Source: Rhynchospora pubera (lineage: Eukaryota; Streptophyta; Magnoliopsida; Poales; Cyperaceae). From it: 64,000 nucleotides of DNA. The stretch covers positions 61,113,840 through 61,177,839 of the forward strand of contig CM051461.1 in the NCBI GenBank assembly GCA_028095005.1, given 5' to 3'. Both the position numbers and the translations under genes were made by a program. The notes beneath the pieces are model-generated. The model searched no databases. It was not told the origin of the DNA and was given only the letters and a program-made list of their open reading frames with translations. Below, piece after piece: positions 40,115 through 51,100 of this stretch (position 1 is the first letter of the stretch; every line of letters starts with the position of its first letter).

Positions 40115-40258
40115 AGTTATACAAGGTGTGCTCATGTGTTCAATTACAAAGAAAACATTTTGCGCGACCACTACCATGAACATAAACGTCACGACGAGAA
40201 TGAACAAAGAGCTCGGGACAGAGAGACTTAGAGGATTATTAAAGAAAGAGAGTAAAAA

Positions 40259-40609
40259 ATGGATCGTCAAAAAAAACTAAGGGAAGAAAAGACAATGAAA
40301 AAAATGGTGAAAAGATGGAACGAAATAATGAGAGAAAGTAATAAGAGAGATGAACAAAGAAAAATTGTAGCAAGCAAAATGATAGAGATAGAAAAAGAAG
40401 AAACTGATGCGGCCTTCTGGGACGAAACTGCTCAATTCGCTGACAACACTGGTGTGAGGAATCAACAAGAAGATGATGCGGCTTTCTGGAACGAAACCGC
40501 TCAATTCGCTGACAACACCGGTGTGAGTAATCAACAACAAATGAATGAGGAAGATGACCAACCATGGTGGGATGAAATTTTTCAACATGTTGATAGTCAA
40601 AATCTCTAA
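40259..40609 (+). CDS. Hypothetical 116-aa ORF, open 3' end of the split gene
   Basis: An intact ORF starting at an ATG immediately after an in-frame TAA. The N-terminal half is Lys/Glu/Arg-rich and helical. The C-terminal half has two tandem copies of a 23-residue unit containing AAFW, ETAQFADNTGV and NQQ (coding period 69 bp, starting at 40406 and 40475), then an acidic tail with tandem Trp. It continues the frame of the interrupted gene upstream, so it is most likely its C-terminal part and not a separate gene. Function unknown. Confidence 0.4.
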   Translation: MDRQKKLREEKTMKKMVKRWNEIMRESNKRDEQRKIVASKMIEIEKEETDAAFWDETAQFADNTGVRNQQEDDAAFWNETAQFADNTGVSNQQQMNEEDDQPWWDEIFQHVDSQNL

Positions 40610-42459
40610 GTATTTATTTCATTATAATATTCATGTGTTTTATTATTATGGTTGTTAATGTAAGTTAGTTGTAATGGTTAATGCAATGTTTTAATGTGTT
40701 GACGTTCAATGTATTAACGTTGTTGTTTTGAGTATTTGATTTATTGACATTCAATGCATTAACGTTTTTGTTTGAAGTAGTGTTTTGCATTGTTTTTTTC
40801 ATATTGCTTTTGACATTGAGAAAATCACAATAAATAATACAATATAATAAGAGTACACAAGTCCATCATAAGTAGTACGAATCCAAAAAACATAGTCAAT
40901 ACGTAATAAGCATCACAAGTCCATCACAAGTCATAAACAAAGAAAATACAACTCATCAATCAGTCTATCAGAAACTACAAATCCAAAACATGATACATAC
41001 AAACAACTACCGCCTCCTATGTGGCGGTCCTGGAGGTGTAAATCTCTCATGCATCTTCACCGCATGCCTACCTCGTCTCTGCGCCAGAGTAAGCTCATCC
41101 TCCTGCTCACTCGAATCTGTGTCTTCGTCCTCCTCCTGCTGCTCCTCCTCGCCATGATGACCAGCGTCCTGCTGAGGCTCCTCCTGGAGGCGTTTGTATG
41201 GGTCCAAACTCAACGGTCTGACCAACCTCCTGAGTAGTTGCTATAGGCACATAGTCTCCCTCCTCATCTACGGCGGTCCGTAGCAATGTACTGAATGAGT
41301 CTATCCCTCCCATACTATCCAATGGAGTACCAAATGAAGGAAGAGACAAAGGCGTAGGCACTGATGGAACAATAAATGGAGGAAAAGAGGAATGCATACC
41401 AAATGACGCAAAAGTGTAAGGTGCAGGATAATGATATGCTGGCATGTGGGCGGTGTAAATGCCAGTGGGATCCTGAAAAATCCCTGCAAACTGAGAGGTC
41501 GATGCTGATGTAGTATGCATGGAAGGAGTAGGACCTGAGGCTATCACCTGCGTAGGAACTGATAGCCGTGGTCCTAAAATATCATCCAACCGTCCGGTAT
41601 TCAATCTACCATCCTATAAGATTAAAAAAAAAATAATGTCAATAAAAATAAAATACTTTTGAAATGTAAACTTTCATATGAACAAATACTAACCGGATGC
41701 ATAAGATCCTCAGCCTGAAAGTCTGTGGGGACAATCGGACGTGCGGAGGAAGACTCGTCTCCAGAATCCGGTATCTCCTCAATATTTGTTGGAACTACCC
41801 GTTGCTCCAACAAATCCTCCAACCTTTAATTAACAAATTATTGAAGACAATTACATAATCATAACGCTTCAATTATAAAACGGTCGACAACAAACCATTT
41901 AATGTAAAAATACGCTGTAAGAAAATTAAATAATTTTAATTTACCTCAAAGGCATAGATGCATTTGTCGCGGCTTTTTCGTCATTATTCTTCTCGAAGGA
42001 ATTTCTCGAAGAACAATGGGAACATAGTCTAGATTCACCTCCCTTAAGGTTTCGATCTCCATGGCGGGTATCTCTCAACACAAGAGAACCCTATAAAGAG
42101 TCGCTACTTAAAGAAGTTTCTTGATTTAGCGGGTCCTTTCTTCCCAGTAGGCGCAAGCCCCTACTGTTAATTACCCCGTAGTTGCCTACGGGAACCTCTG
42201 ACTAAGGGACATGAAGGGTATTGACGTAATGGGCTAAGAAAAGAGACATTTGGAGTGCTATCACAGAGGACTTAATTAATGGTACCCAACTCAATGGACG
42301 GGACCCAATTAGGGATCAACAAAATATTTCTAACTTGACTTAAAAAGAAGAAGTGGATTTTTGGTTCAGAAGAGGTTTCTGGTTGATGAAAGGGAAGACT
42401 TCACTTGAGGTTGTTTCTGGTAAACTCTCGGGGTTATGACTGGCCTTTTTTTGAGAGTG

Positions 42460-42990
42460 AAAGGAGTTTTGCAACCTTCGGGGCCTCTTGGGCGACCTCG
42501 AGCGAAAGGTGGTTTTTTTGCAACCCTAAGGACCATCTTCATCGGTCTTCTTAATAAGAGTTGGTTCTTTAACGACCCTAGGGACCATCTTCGTCGGTCT
42601 TCTTAATAAGAGTCGGTTCTCGGGATCATCTTAGTCGATCTTCTTGTGAGAACAAAAGGAGTTTTGCAACCTTTGGGGCCTCTTAGGCTGCTACTCGACG
42701 AAAGTTGGTTCTTTTGCAACCCTAGGGACCATCTTCATCGGTCTTCTTAATAAGAGTCAATTCTCGGGACCATCTTAATCGGTCTTTTTGTGAGAACAAA
42801 GGGATTTTGCAACCTTCGGGGCCTCTTGGGCGGCTACTCGACGAAAGTTGGTTCTTTTGCAACCCTAGGGACCATTTTCATCGGTCTTCTTAATAAGAGT
42901 TGGTCCTTTAATGACCCTAGGTACCATCTTAATCGGTCTTCTTAATAAGAGTCGGTTCTCGGGATCATCTTAATCGATCTTCTTTTGAGA
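42460..42990. repeat. Minisatellite in LTR copy X'
   Basis: Tandem units of about 50-60 bp: TTTTGCAACCYT.GGG, GGACCATCTTCATCGGTC and TTCTTAATAAGAGTYGGTTC, alternating with a GGCCTCTTGGGCGGCTACTC unit. Same position and general design as in copy X, but with different unit composition and more copies. Confidence 0.8.
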
Positions 42991-44984
42991 ACAAAATGAA
43001 ATTCTTTGGACGAGGGGGCCCCGTAAGAATTCAATTTCTAAGTCATCTAAGGTCGATCTCAACCCTAACGAGGGACTTTTCCTCAAACGAAGAGGTTTCG
43101 GCTTTAACTTTAGGTTTCGTATTTTGGACTTTTAACTTTTGAAGTTTCACTTGGGATATTTGATGATTTTATTCACCTTTGCCTTTACACTTTTGATTTT
43201 AGAAATTCTTTTCCATTTCGCAAATATTTGACTTTTGAAGATACTTAATTTTTAGAAAATATCATACTCGAAATCGTTAAACTTTTGAAAATATTTGTAC
43301 TCAAGTAGACTTAGTTTTTTTTAAGATAGCACTTTTGATGTTTTTTATTTCGAAAATACTTATTTTTGAATTTTAGAAACCTTAGTATTTAGTATTTATA
43401 AAAGTCATTTTTAGAGTGAAAATACTTCAAAAATACAAAAGGCCGCTACTTTGACATAATTCCACATCAAAGTATCAATGAAGTTGGTTTATTTTGATTT
43501 TTAGAATTTTATAGATGTGTCGTTTATATTTTTCTAAGCTTCCTACTATTTACAATGAGTTTCCTAAGTTCCTGCTGACATGGCATTCCCTAATTGGTCC
43601 ACCTCAGCTTAATCATCACTGGGGGTGTTAATTATCCAATCCCGACATAACTTAGTGTAGCAGGTCACTAACAACACTATGACTCGCTACAGTGTCCTTT
43701 CGCCACGGAAGATCGGAGAAGTCTTGGCGCTAGACATTAAATGAAGAAAACATGTTCGTTCTCTGCTAGCGGGTCCGATCGGTAACTGGTACAGACCCGC
43801 TACAGATTCTGACCATCGCAGCTCGTCGAAATGGGCTCCAAAGCATCGTATAGGTGAGAGGAATATGGTGGTGGTGCTGGTTTCTCTTGCGTCGTCTTCA
43901 TTCGGTGGGTGAACCATGTGGTGGTACAGTGATGTCAAGGGTTGGTACAGATGTCGAATGTAGGGGGAATTTGGGCCAGAGAAGATTAGTTCAGTGTTTG
44001 GGTGATGTGAAGAAGACGATCCATGAGCCAATTAACTATGCCCGTCCTTAATTTCATAGTATTCAAAAGATGCCAAATAACATTTAAGACATTACGCTTA
44101 CATACTTAAATATGAATCTCATATGGCCCAGTATACAAAACCAGAGATGGCTTGACGTTATAAGTACCTAGAAAGCATATATACTCTATACAACCTCTAC
44201 ATTAAAAGGACCTGGGCCAGCAACGGATATCAGTTTTCAACAAATCTAACAATGTCAGTCACCAAATTACTTTTACAAACTCAACTTTCTTATTTCAGGT
44301 TTTATTTGCAGAGGGTGAAGATATACCATCATAGTTTTATACAGTTTAATCCTTAACTAAATACAGAATTGGCAAACTAAGAAGCAACATAAGGTTCTGA
44401 ATTTTAGTTATACTTCCTGGGCTCACTTCACACTATAATTCCTGCTGACAAGTAGTCATTTCATTTAGCCTATTTTTTTACAAATATACCCATATACTAT
44501 GTATCATTACAAATATTCCTATTAACAAGGGCCGGTAAACATTTGGTCAGTACCCTCTTCAAGAATTACATTTAGCTTATCCACGAACTGTATACATGAG
44601 TAATAAGCAATGGCAAACTGAATCACCTTTTTGCACTTATTTCAGGGTCCCTGTATTCATGGACAATCATAAGTAGATCATGTATACACTATGAAGCAGT
44701 AATTATCATAGTAAAACAACAACAATGATGATTATCGCCTAACAAAGGGGACAAGAAACTCCACTTAGGTTCCTGTATTTAAATTGAATTGGGATTGAAG
44801 TTGAATGGACTTACAAGTGGAAAGTAACACTGGATTGCAAATCGATGCTCACGGGTGTATCACCATGGTCAGGGGCTTAGTCAATTTCTTAACTAAACTC
44901 TTTTGTTTTACCATGAGGGATCCTAATACAAGCCGAGTCAATGCCAAGTTTTGACTTTCAGCTAGATTAGGTTTGTAGTTCATC

Positions 44985-45860
44985 CTTGGAAGCTGATGCT
45001 ATGCTTCAGACCTCCAAGGAGTCACTTCTCAAGCTCACCAATGAGCATGGCTATCTCATGGAACTTGATGCTAAGCTTCAAGCTGCCATGAAATTTCCTT
45101 TGCACGATTCTCTATGGGGCATGGCTGATGCTATGCTTCAGACCATAACTCCAAAGAGATGAGTTAAGAATCCATTGACCTTACTGACATCAACAGAAAA
45201 GAGAGTAATTCTCAATCATAAGGAAATCCGACAGGAGACAGAATTTGTTTATCAACCTATGCCTAACCAACAGAAGAGAACCTTAATTGAAACTATAACC
45301 TGAACAAGCACAGAATTACACTAAAGAAGTGAGAGTAAACAAACAATATCTGATCTTGACTAATGCTATGCTTCAGACTAAGATCGAGATATGCATCTAT
45401 CACTGTGAAGTTCAAGAAAGGGAGAAATGATTAGCCTTAAGCAAATGACTTTCTAATTAACGCCAAACTTCAGAAAGAATACGCTATCACATTACAGAAA
45501 CAAAAATGATTTACAAGATCTGACCTTAACTGATGCTACGCTTCAGATTAAGGATCAGCTCCGGTGCATCTTTAAACTCAAGGGAAACCAGGATCAATCG
45601 ATCTAGTCTAGAAACCGAAATTGAGAGAACTATGCTCTTGCTGATGCTATGCTTCAAATAAGAACCAAACTAGACTAAAGAGAAAGGAATCATTCAACCA
45701 GATCTGATCTTAGCTGATGCTACGCTTCAGACTAAAATCGATCCTGTACTGACCAATTATTAAGTTGAGATAGAGAGAGACAATTAAACAAAATAAACAA
45801 GAATCGAAACCATCTGGCATCAAGAACACTCTAACTGATGCTATGCTTCAGATTAGAGCA
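44985..45860. repeat. Dispersed short palindromes in LTR copy X'
   Basis: Eight copies of CTGATGCTATGCTTCAGA-type sequence near 44992, 45067, 45127, 45364, 45532, 45647, 45717 and 45838, with unrelated spacers. The core GATGCTATGCTTC differs from the core in copy X (GGAGCATAGCTTCC) but occupies the equivalent region. Confidence 0.75.
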
Positions 45861-47570
45861 AGATTTAGCACATTAATCGGGAACAAAGAGATAAACACAG
45901 CTCAGTCACAAAATTCAACAAGAAACCTCAAAATGCATTATAAAACTTCGCGATTCCTTACAAAATCCAATCTTGATTTAGACGGTTACCTTTTCGCCTT
46001 TTTACCTTTTACAAATTCGTGGATTAGAGACTCTTCCCCTCTTCTATTTTCTTCTTTCTACCTATGCACACAAGGTGTTTGTACAATGGTCTATCCTATT
46101 TCCTAGCCTATGTGTGTGTTGTCTATGAAATCTTAGCAGTGGTATGTGAGGTGTGCGTGGATCTAGCCCTCCTCTTCCTTCTCTTCTTCCTCTCCTTCTT
46201 ATATATATAAGACTCCGGCTCCAATTTCCGTCTAGATGCAATGTATCTCCTCCAGGGCCCGGCGGTTTTGCATGTAACAGAATCGCTCCAACAAATTTCT
46301 ATTGGGCGCTCCCTTCTTCTTTTCTCCTTCTTGGCTAGTCTTGATCCACAGTGAACCTCGTCGCTGATGACAGGGGCCCACCATCTTCCATCCTACTTGT
46401 TTCATGTGTTTCACGTGCATCTATTCCTCATACATGAAGGGGTCATCTTTGAGACGCCAGCGTTATTTCTTCAGCTCCTCTCACGTGCACTCGGTGTTTT
46501 ACGAGCCGCGCAGGGCCTCTTGACCTTATAACTGTGGTTCACGAGATGCTAAGTGCAGCCGCCTCCCATGTTTGTACGGAGGGAAAATTTCAAACGCGCT
46601 TGGCTCCTTCTCCATTTCTGTGATCACTGGAAGTGTCCAATCGGTGTCACTAATCTGTATTTTCCTTCTTTTATCCCTTTATTATTCATTTTCATTTTCA
46701 TTTTTTTTTCTTTCTTTTCTTTTATCATCATTTTTTTACACCTCAACAGCATCATGCAGCTGTGAACGACAGTTGGCGATGATTGCCTTTCCCCACCCTT
46801 CTGCACCCCTTCTTCACAACCAGTCCCAATGCATGCAGTGCATTCTTCAGCGTAGAGTTTCCCTACAATTTCGGACATTAATGACATATTGCAAATATGA
46901 ACAAATCATACATTCTATATTAAAAATAAAATAAAAAGACGTACCATATTGCGAAGTCTGGACCCCATGTGTGTGTACTGCTTCTGAGCGATCGGCAGTT
47001 GCTGACTGCGCTGGAGACGTGCCTCGGCATCCTCGCGGGGTGTAGGCCTATCTGAGGCATCGTATCTCCAAAACCACCGAAAATACCGTAGAGTATTAGT
47101 AGCAGCCCAAGGTCTCGTCTCGAGCTGGCGTGCATCTAATTCCTTCTGAGCCCACTCTGCATATGCACCTGTAAAAATGGTGACAAAATCTGGACGATCT
47201 CGATAAGTACCGTGCTGGAAAGCCAACAGTTTCTGTGTCACGTCCCAACTCTATTAAAATGAACTCATTACTTCAATTATAGTTTTTACTCTATTTGAAT
47301 TGAAATTGTACATATTATAAATTGAAAAGATATAATAAACGTACCACAAGTAGCGGGAGATGAGTAATTTGGTACAGTCCAAACTGATGCCTACAACGGT
47401 CGGGGTAATAGTAGGCTCCTATGTGGTTGAATATCAGCGGCATCCGAACATGCTCTGCTATGGAACCCTGCTGTACTACCGGTGACTGTTTGCCTCTAAA
47501 TTTTGCTGCATGCAACCATACCATGAATAAAACCAAAATACCAAAACTTCTACGATCAACTAAAACAGCC

Positions 47571-48134
47571 TTGACGCATCGTCATGAAATGTGAAAGGAA
47601 AATGCAAAGTTTCCTAAATATGGACTGTAATTCGATTATGGAAATGCCATATGGAGCCTTAGATATTCCTACGATCGATTACACTCATGTCCCACATAAC
47701 GGAAAATTTATAGCAACTACGTTCCTTACGATTATACCAGGGAACCTGCGAAATTTCATGTGGAAATGGCCTACTGACAGGCGCTAAAACCATAGAAATA
47801 AAGTCATGCAACATACAATTCAAAACCACAGCAATAATCATACAAAGCAACCTTGACAAACAGTCATGAAAGTATGAGAGAAAAAATACAGAAATTCCTA
47901 AACAGTGGACGGTAATTTAATTTGGGGAATGCCATATGGAGCCTTAGATATCCCTACAATTAATTACATCTGTGTCCTATATAATAGAAAATCTGAAGTA
48001 GTCACAGTTCTCAAACATATACAAAGGACCCTACGAAATCTCGTGCCAAACTGACCAATGAATAGGCGCCAAAACAATATTACAAAACCATGCAGCAAAA
48101 TTAATCTCAAATTACAAATATAAAATTGGGTTGG
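47571..48134. repeat. Tandem duplication, period about 282 bp
   Basis: Two adjacent copies (47571-47852 and 47853-48134) share blocks such as GCCATATGGAGCCTTAGATAT and TTGAC.CA..GTCATGAAA. By eye they are about three-quarters identical. The unit has no recognised function. It adjoins the 5' end of the PMD fragment, where upstream PMD exons would be expected. Confidence 0.75.
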
Positions 48135-51100
48135 GCTTATATCAAAATAAAATCACAGTCCATTCTCATTCTTAATTTTTCTGGCGGCCCATGATAAAAA
48201 TAACAAATTAACAGCGGCCCGTATAAAATAAATAAAAATAGCGGCCCAAGACAAATAAAATGATAACGGATCCTGACCCAGACCCGCTATCCAAACTATG
48301 CCCGTTAGTCGAAAATCGACTCGAGCGGGACGCGACCCAAGTTTAGTCCCGACTGGACTCAATACCAAGCCAATCGACTCGACTGAGTCGAGTAAGGGGT
48401 CTGCCCACGTGTCATTGCATGATTGGTCAGACCCTTTACCGTTAAAAGAAATAAAAAGGAAAATGAGAAAGAGGAGGGTGCAGTTACTCAAAATAGAGGT
48501 ACAGTATCTCCGACGAAGGCAAATGTCGTGCCACCAACTCTGGCCACCTCAACCTTAACTGATTGCACCACTCGAGAGGCGATGCTCTCACAAATCCAAC
48601 AAGATCAAACACGACAGGGATTGACTGAGAGACGGCTCCAATTGAAGAAGTGAAGAGCTCGCTGCCTGGAAAAGGGATGGCAAAATTGAGTCATCTCAGA
48701 AGTGAAATCATGCAATTAAGGGGTAATGTAGCTTATTGGGGGAATGAATTACATACCTGAATAATCAATTCTGCTGACGAGTGCGCGTGGAGATGGTTGA
48801 GTCAAGATAGAAGCGAGCAGCAATGGCGGCAGTGCACAAATGATGAAGAGGGGCTTTGTATGTGAATTAGGTGCAATGAACGTGCCTAACCTCGATAAGG
48901 GAGCATGCTCAGACGAAACGTGAGCTCACTGATGCAATAATAGTTGGATTTTTCCGAAACTGGACATCTCCAGTGAAAAGCAAGGAAAGAGACAGCCAAA
49001 ATGCAAGCAATGGAGGGGACAAACAGTACCGTGTCTCAGCCTATACCCTGAAAAGAGCTTTCTAGCCTGGGCCTGTTGGTACACATGCTTCGATGAGACA
49101 ACATAGGTACCATATTCCCTTTGGATTAGAGCCATCCGATGAATAGTAAAATTCAAATCAAAGGTTATGATGAAACAATGCCTCATGCATGAAAATGTCA
49201 CATGATCCGACACAAGCAAGAAGCACCACGACTATATCTAACAACTACACCCAATCATCTGCACACATCAAAAATCAAACGGAGGGGTGGATGCTTCAAG
49301 CAGGTTGTGCCATCTCCACAACAGATGCAGTTGGAGTTGCATAGCATCACAAACCATCATAAGCCACCCCAAGGCGACTGAGAAACATGGGAGTAATATG
49401 TACCATTCTCATATGACCAAAAGACAAAGGAGTAAGACGCCTAAAATACATCATAGCTAAAGGAATGGAAAGTATACCAGTCTTACCCCTGGCTTGTCTC
49501 AGAAAAGCATCACAATATCAGACCATATAACAACCAAAGATCCAATGTATCCAACGTACCAAGGAACAAGTATATGCTAGTATAGATACACTGATGTTGT
49601 TGAATATGAGGCCTCAGATTTAGAATTGACAAAATAGTCAAATTAGTCTCATCATTGGCCAAATGCACAAGGGACAAAGTAAGTAGGGACTGAATTGTGA
49701 GCATAGCACAATTAAGATCTCAAGAACCATCTGTATAAACACTAAACAGACTAAGCATGAGTACAAAATGTCAAACTTGATAAATGACAACTCAAACACT
49801 TAGCTACAAGTGATAAAGCCACATCACTCACATAATGTGATTAAAGCAAAACATAAGTTCCAAATTGAACTCAATTATCACTTGACCATAAAATCAAATC
49901 ATACCAACTGACCACGTAGCATGAGTGTGAGTCCAAATGCCAACAAATGACAAGTGACATCTCAAACACCCAAACACTATGCCAACAACCTGCCACAGTG
50001 GATCAACCAAAGAATCTACAAGACGCCAATTATATCAAATTGATATAAGATTATACCAAAATATGCACTGGAGAGAAACAAACTTCCCTGGTGTATCAAA
50101 ATCCTCAACTGAGACACAACAGCCAACAGCTGAAGCAAGATAGCTTACAGCCAAGGCCCATACAGTGCCAGAAGATTCTCCGACTTCTTTGGTGCCAGAT
50201 CTCTTCTTTCTTTCCTTTTTAGATTTCTTTCTTGTTGACGAAGTGGTTGTTGTTGACGAGGTCGCCTCTGTGGGCACAGTCTCAAAGGGTGAATTGTCAC
50301 TTAACGGCGAATCTCACTGGGGTCAGCTTGATTCTGCTCAATCGACGGCTCTTCTTTATTACCTGGTGAAGGGCGATGGAGAGGAGAGGCAGCAATGGTG
50401 TTTTATAAAGAGATATCGGTGTCAAATAAGGAAATTTGCTGATGAAATCGCGCGCCAAGGAATATCGGTGTCAATCTGCGTCTGAAAGATTTACGGCGAT
50501 TCTTCTTTTCCTCCATTCTCCGCCGATTCAGAGAGAAATCAATTTGTATAGAAAGAGAATTTCGGAAGGAAATTGAATCCCCTCGCGTAAAAATTCCCTT
50601 TCTGATTCCCTTCCATCCAAACAAACAGCCGAATTTTACGATTTTTCATTCAGTTCGCTTTCCTTCCCACCGCGTCTCCCTCAACCAAACAGAATGTTAA
50701 ACGCATATAGGAGGGGAAAATAAAGATGACAATAATTAAGTTGACACACCGCGTCTCCCACAATTTTTTTTTCCCCTTTTCCTCTATATCTTTCTCTTAG
50801 CTCAGCTTTGGCGGTGGGAAAAGTATGGCAAGTAGGTGAAACAATCATATACGCATCTGAGGTTCGGTTTAGCAGTCGTGGGTGCGGTTGTTGTGGATGT
50901 GCTGTCGCAGTGTGGTCTTTTGGTCAAGTTTGTGGATGTTAAAAGAGTGATTATTTTGGTTCCGTCTTATGGTATCGCAGTGCTGTTTTTATAGCAGAGG
51001 CACTCGAAGTGAAACATTGTAGCGGTTGCGACCTAGGTCAGCAATTAATGTTGTTGTAGATTGTCATGAGGTCGGATCGTGGGCACCAGTTAGGTCACGG

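Larger units (their letters stand above)
22691..40609 (+). pseudogene. Unknown small gene split by two LTR insertions, with in-frame stops
   Basis: Three segments join in one frame once the insertions and one copy of each target duplication are removed: 22691-22729 (13 codons from ATG), 29936-30360 and 40120-40609. The frame is 318 codons with no frameshift. It carries six stops: at 30125 and 30128, two more before 30240, and two just before the ATG at 40259. A candidate 132-nt, in-phase intron (30101-30232) would remove the first four, but its acceptor is weak. The product has two Cys/His-rich stretches (ICCSCYRTLKYN...; TRCAHVFNYKEN..DHYHEH) reminiscent of BED-type zinc fingers, a charged helix, a duplicated 23-residue unit and an acidic Trp-rich tail (QPWWDEIFQ). 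I do not recognise the family. The last 116 codons (40259-40609) are open and could still be translated. Confidence 0.65.
41965..46839 (-). mobile_element. Ogre-like solo LTR, copy X', inside a PMD exon
   Basis: 4875 bp homologous to copy X over most of its length, for example the TTCGTCATTATTCT(T/C)CTCGAAGG block at 41981-42004 and GGCGCAAGCCCCTA near 42150. The left end TGTCGCGGC is canonical. GCATT flanks it at 41960-41964 and 46840-46844. The right end is ...ATGCAGT, not the expected ...AACA, and the last few hundred bases do not clearly match copy X, so that end is altered. TATA candidate at 46201-46210, minus strand. No coding domain. Confidence 0.75.
41007..47505 (-). pseudogene. Plant mobile domain (PMD) gene fragment, MAIN/PP7-long-form-like
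   Basis: Five minus-strand exons with good GT-AG sites: 47505-47345, 47250-46945, a short exon 46862-46840 plus 41959-41945, 41823-41694, and 41613-41007. The first two encode the C-terminal part of a plant mobile domain (PLIFNHIGAYYYPDRC.HQFGL; then a WA..RDRP..AEW segment ending in a YFRWFWRY-type motif). The rest is a low-complexity Pro/Ser and acidic tail. PMD proteins act in silencing and cell maintenance and are often carried by transposons. The fragment is broken: the N-terminal half of the domain is absent upstream, LTR copy X' sits in the third exon, and the tail changes frame near 41230. All exon phases agree once X' and one AATGC are removed. Confidence 0.7.

Noticed and set aside
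46572..46934. ORFs of 70-120 codons near the right end of copy X'
   Set aside because: Dominated by a T/C-rich tract, with a Ser/Phe- or Lys/Met-rich product depending on strand. No homologous frame in copy X.
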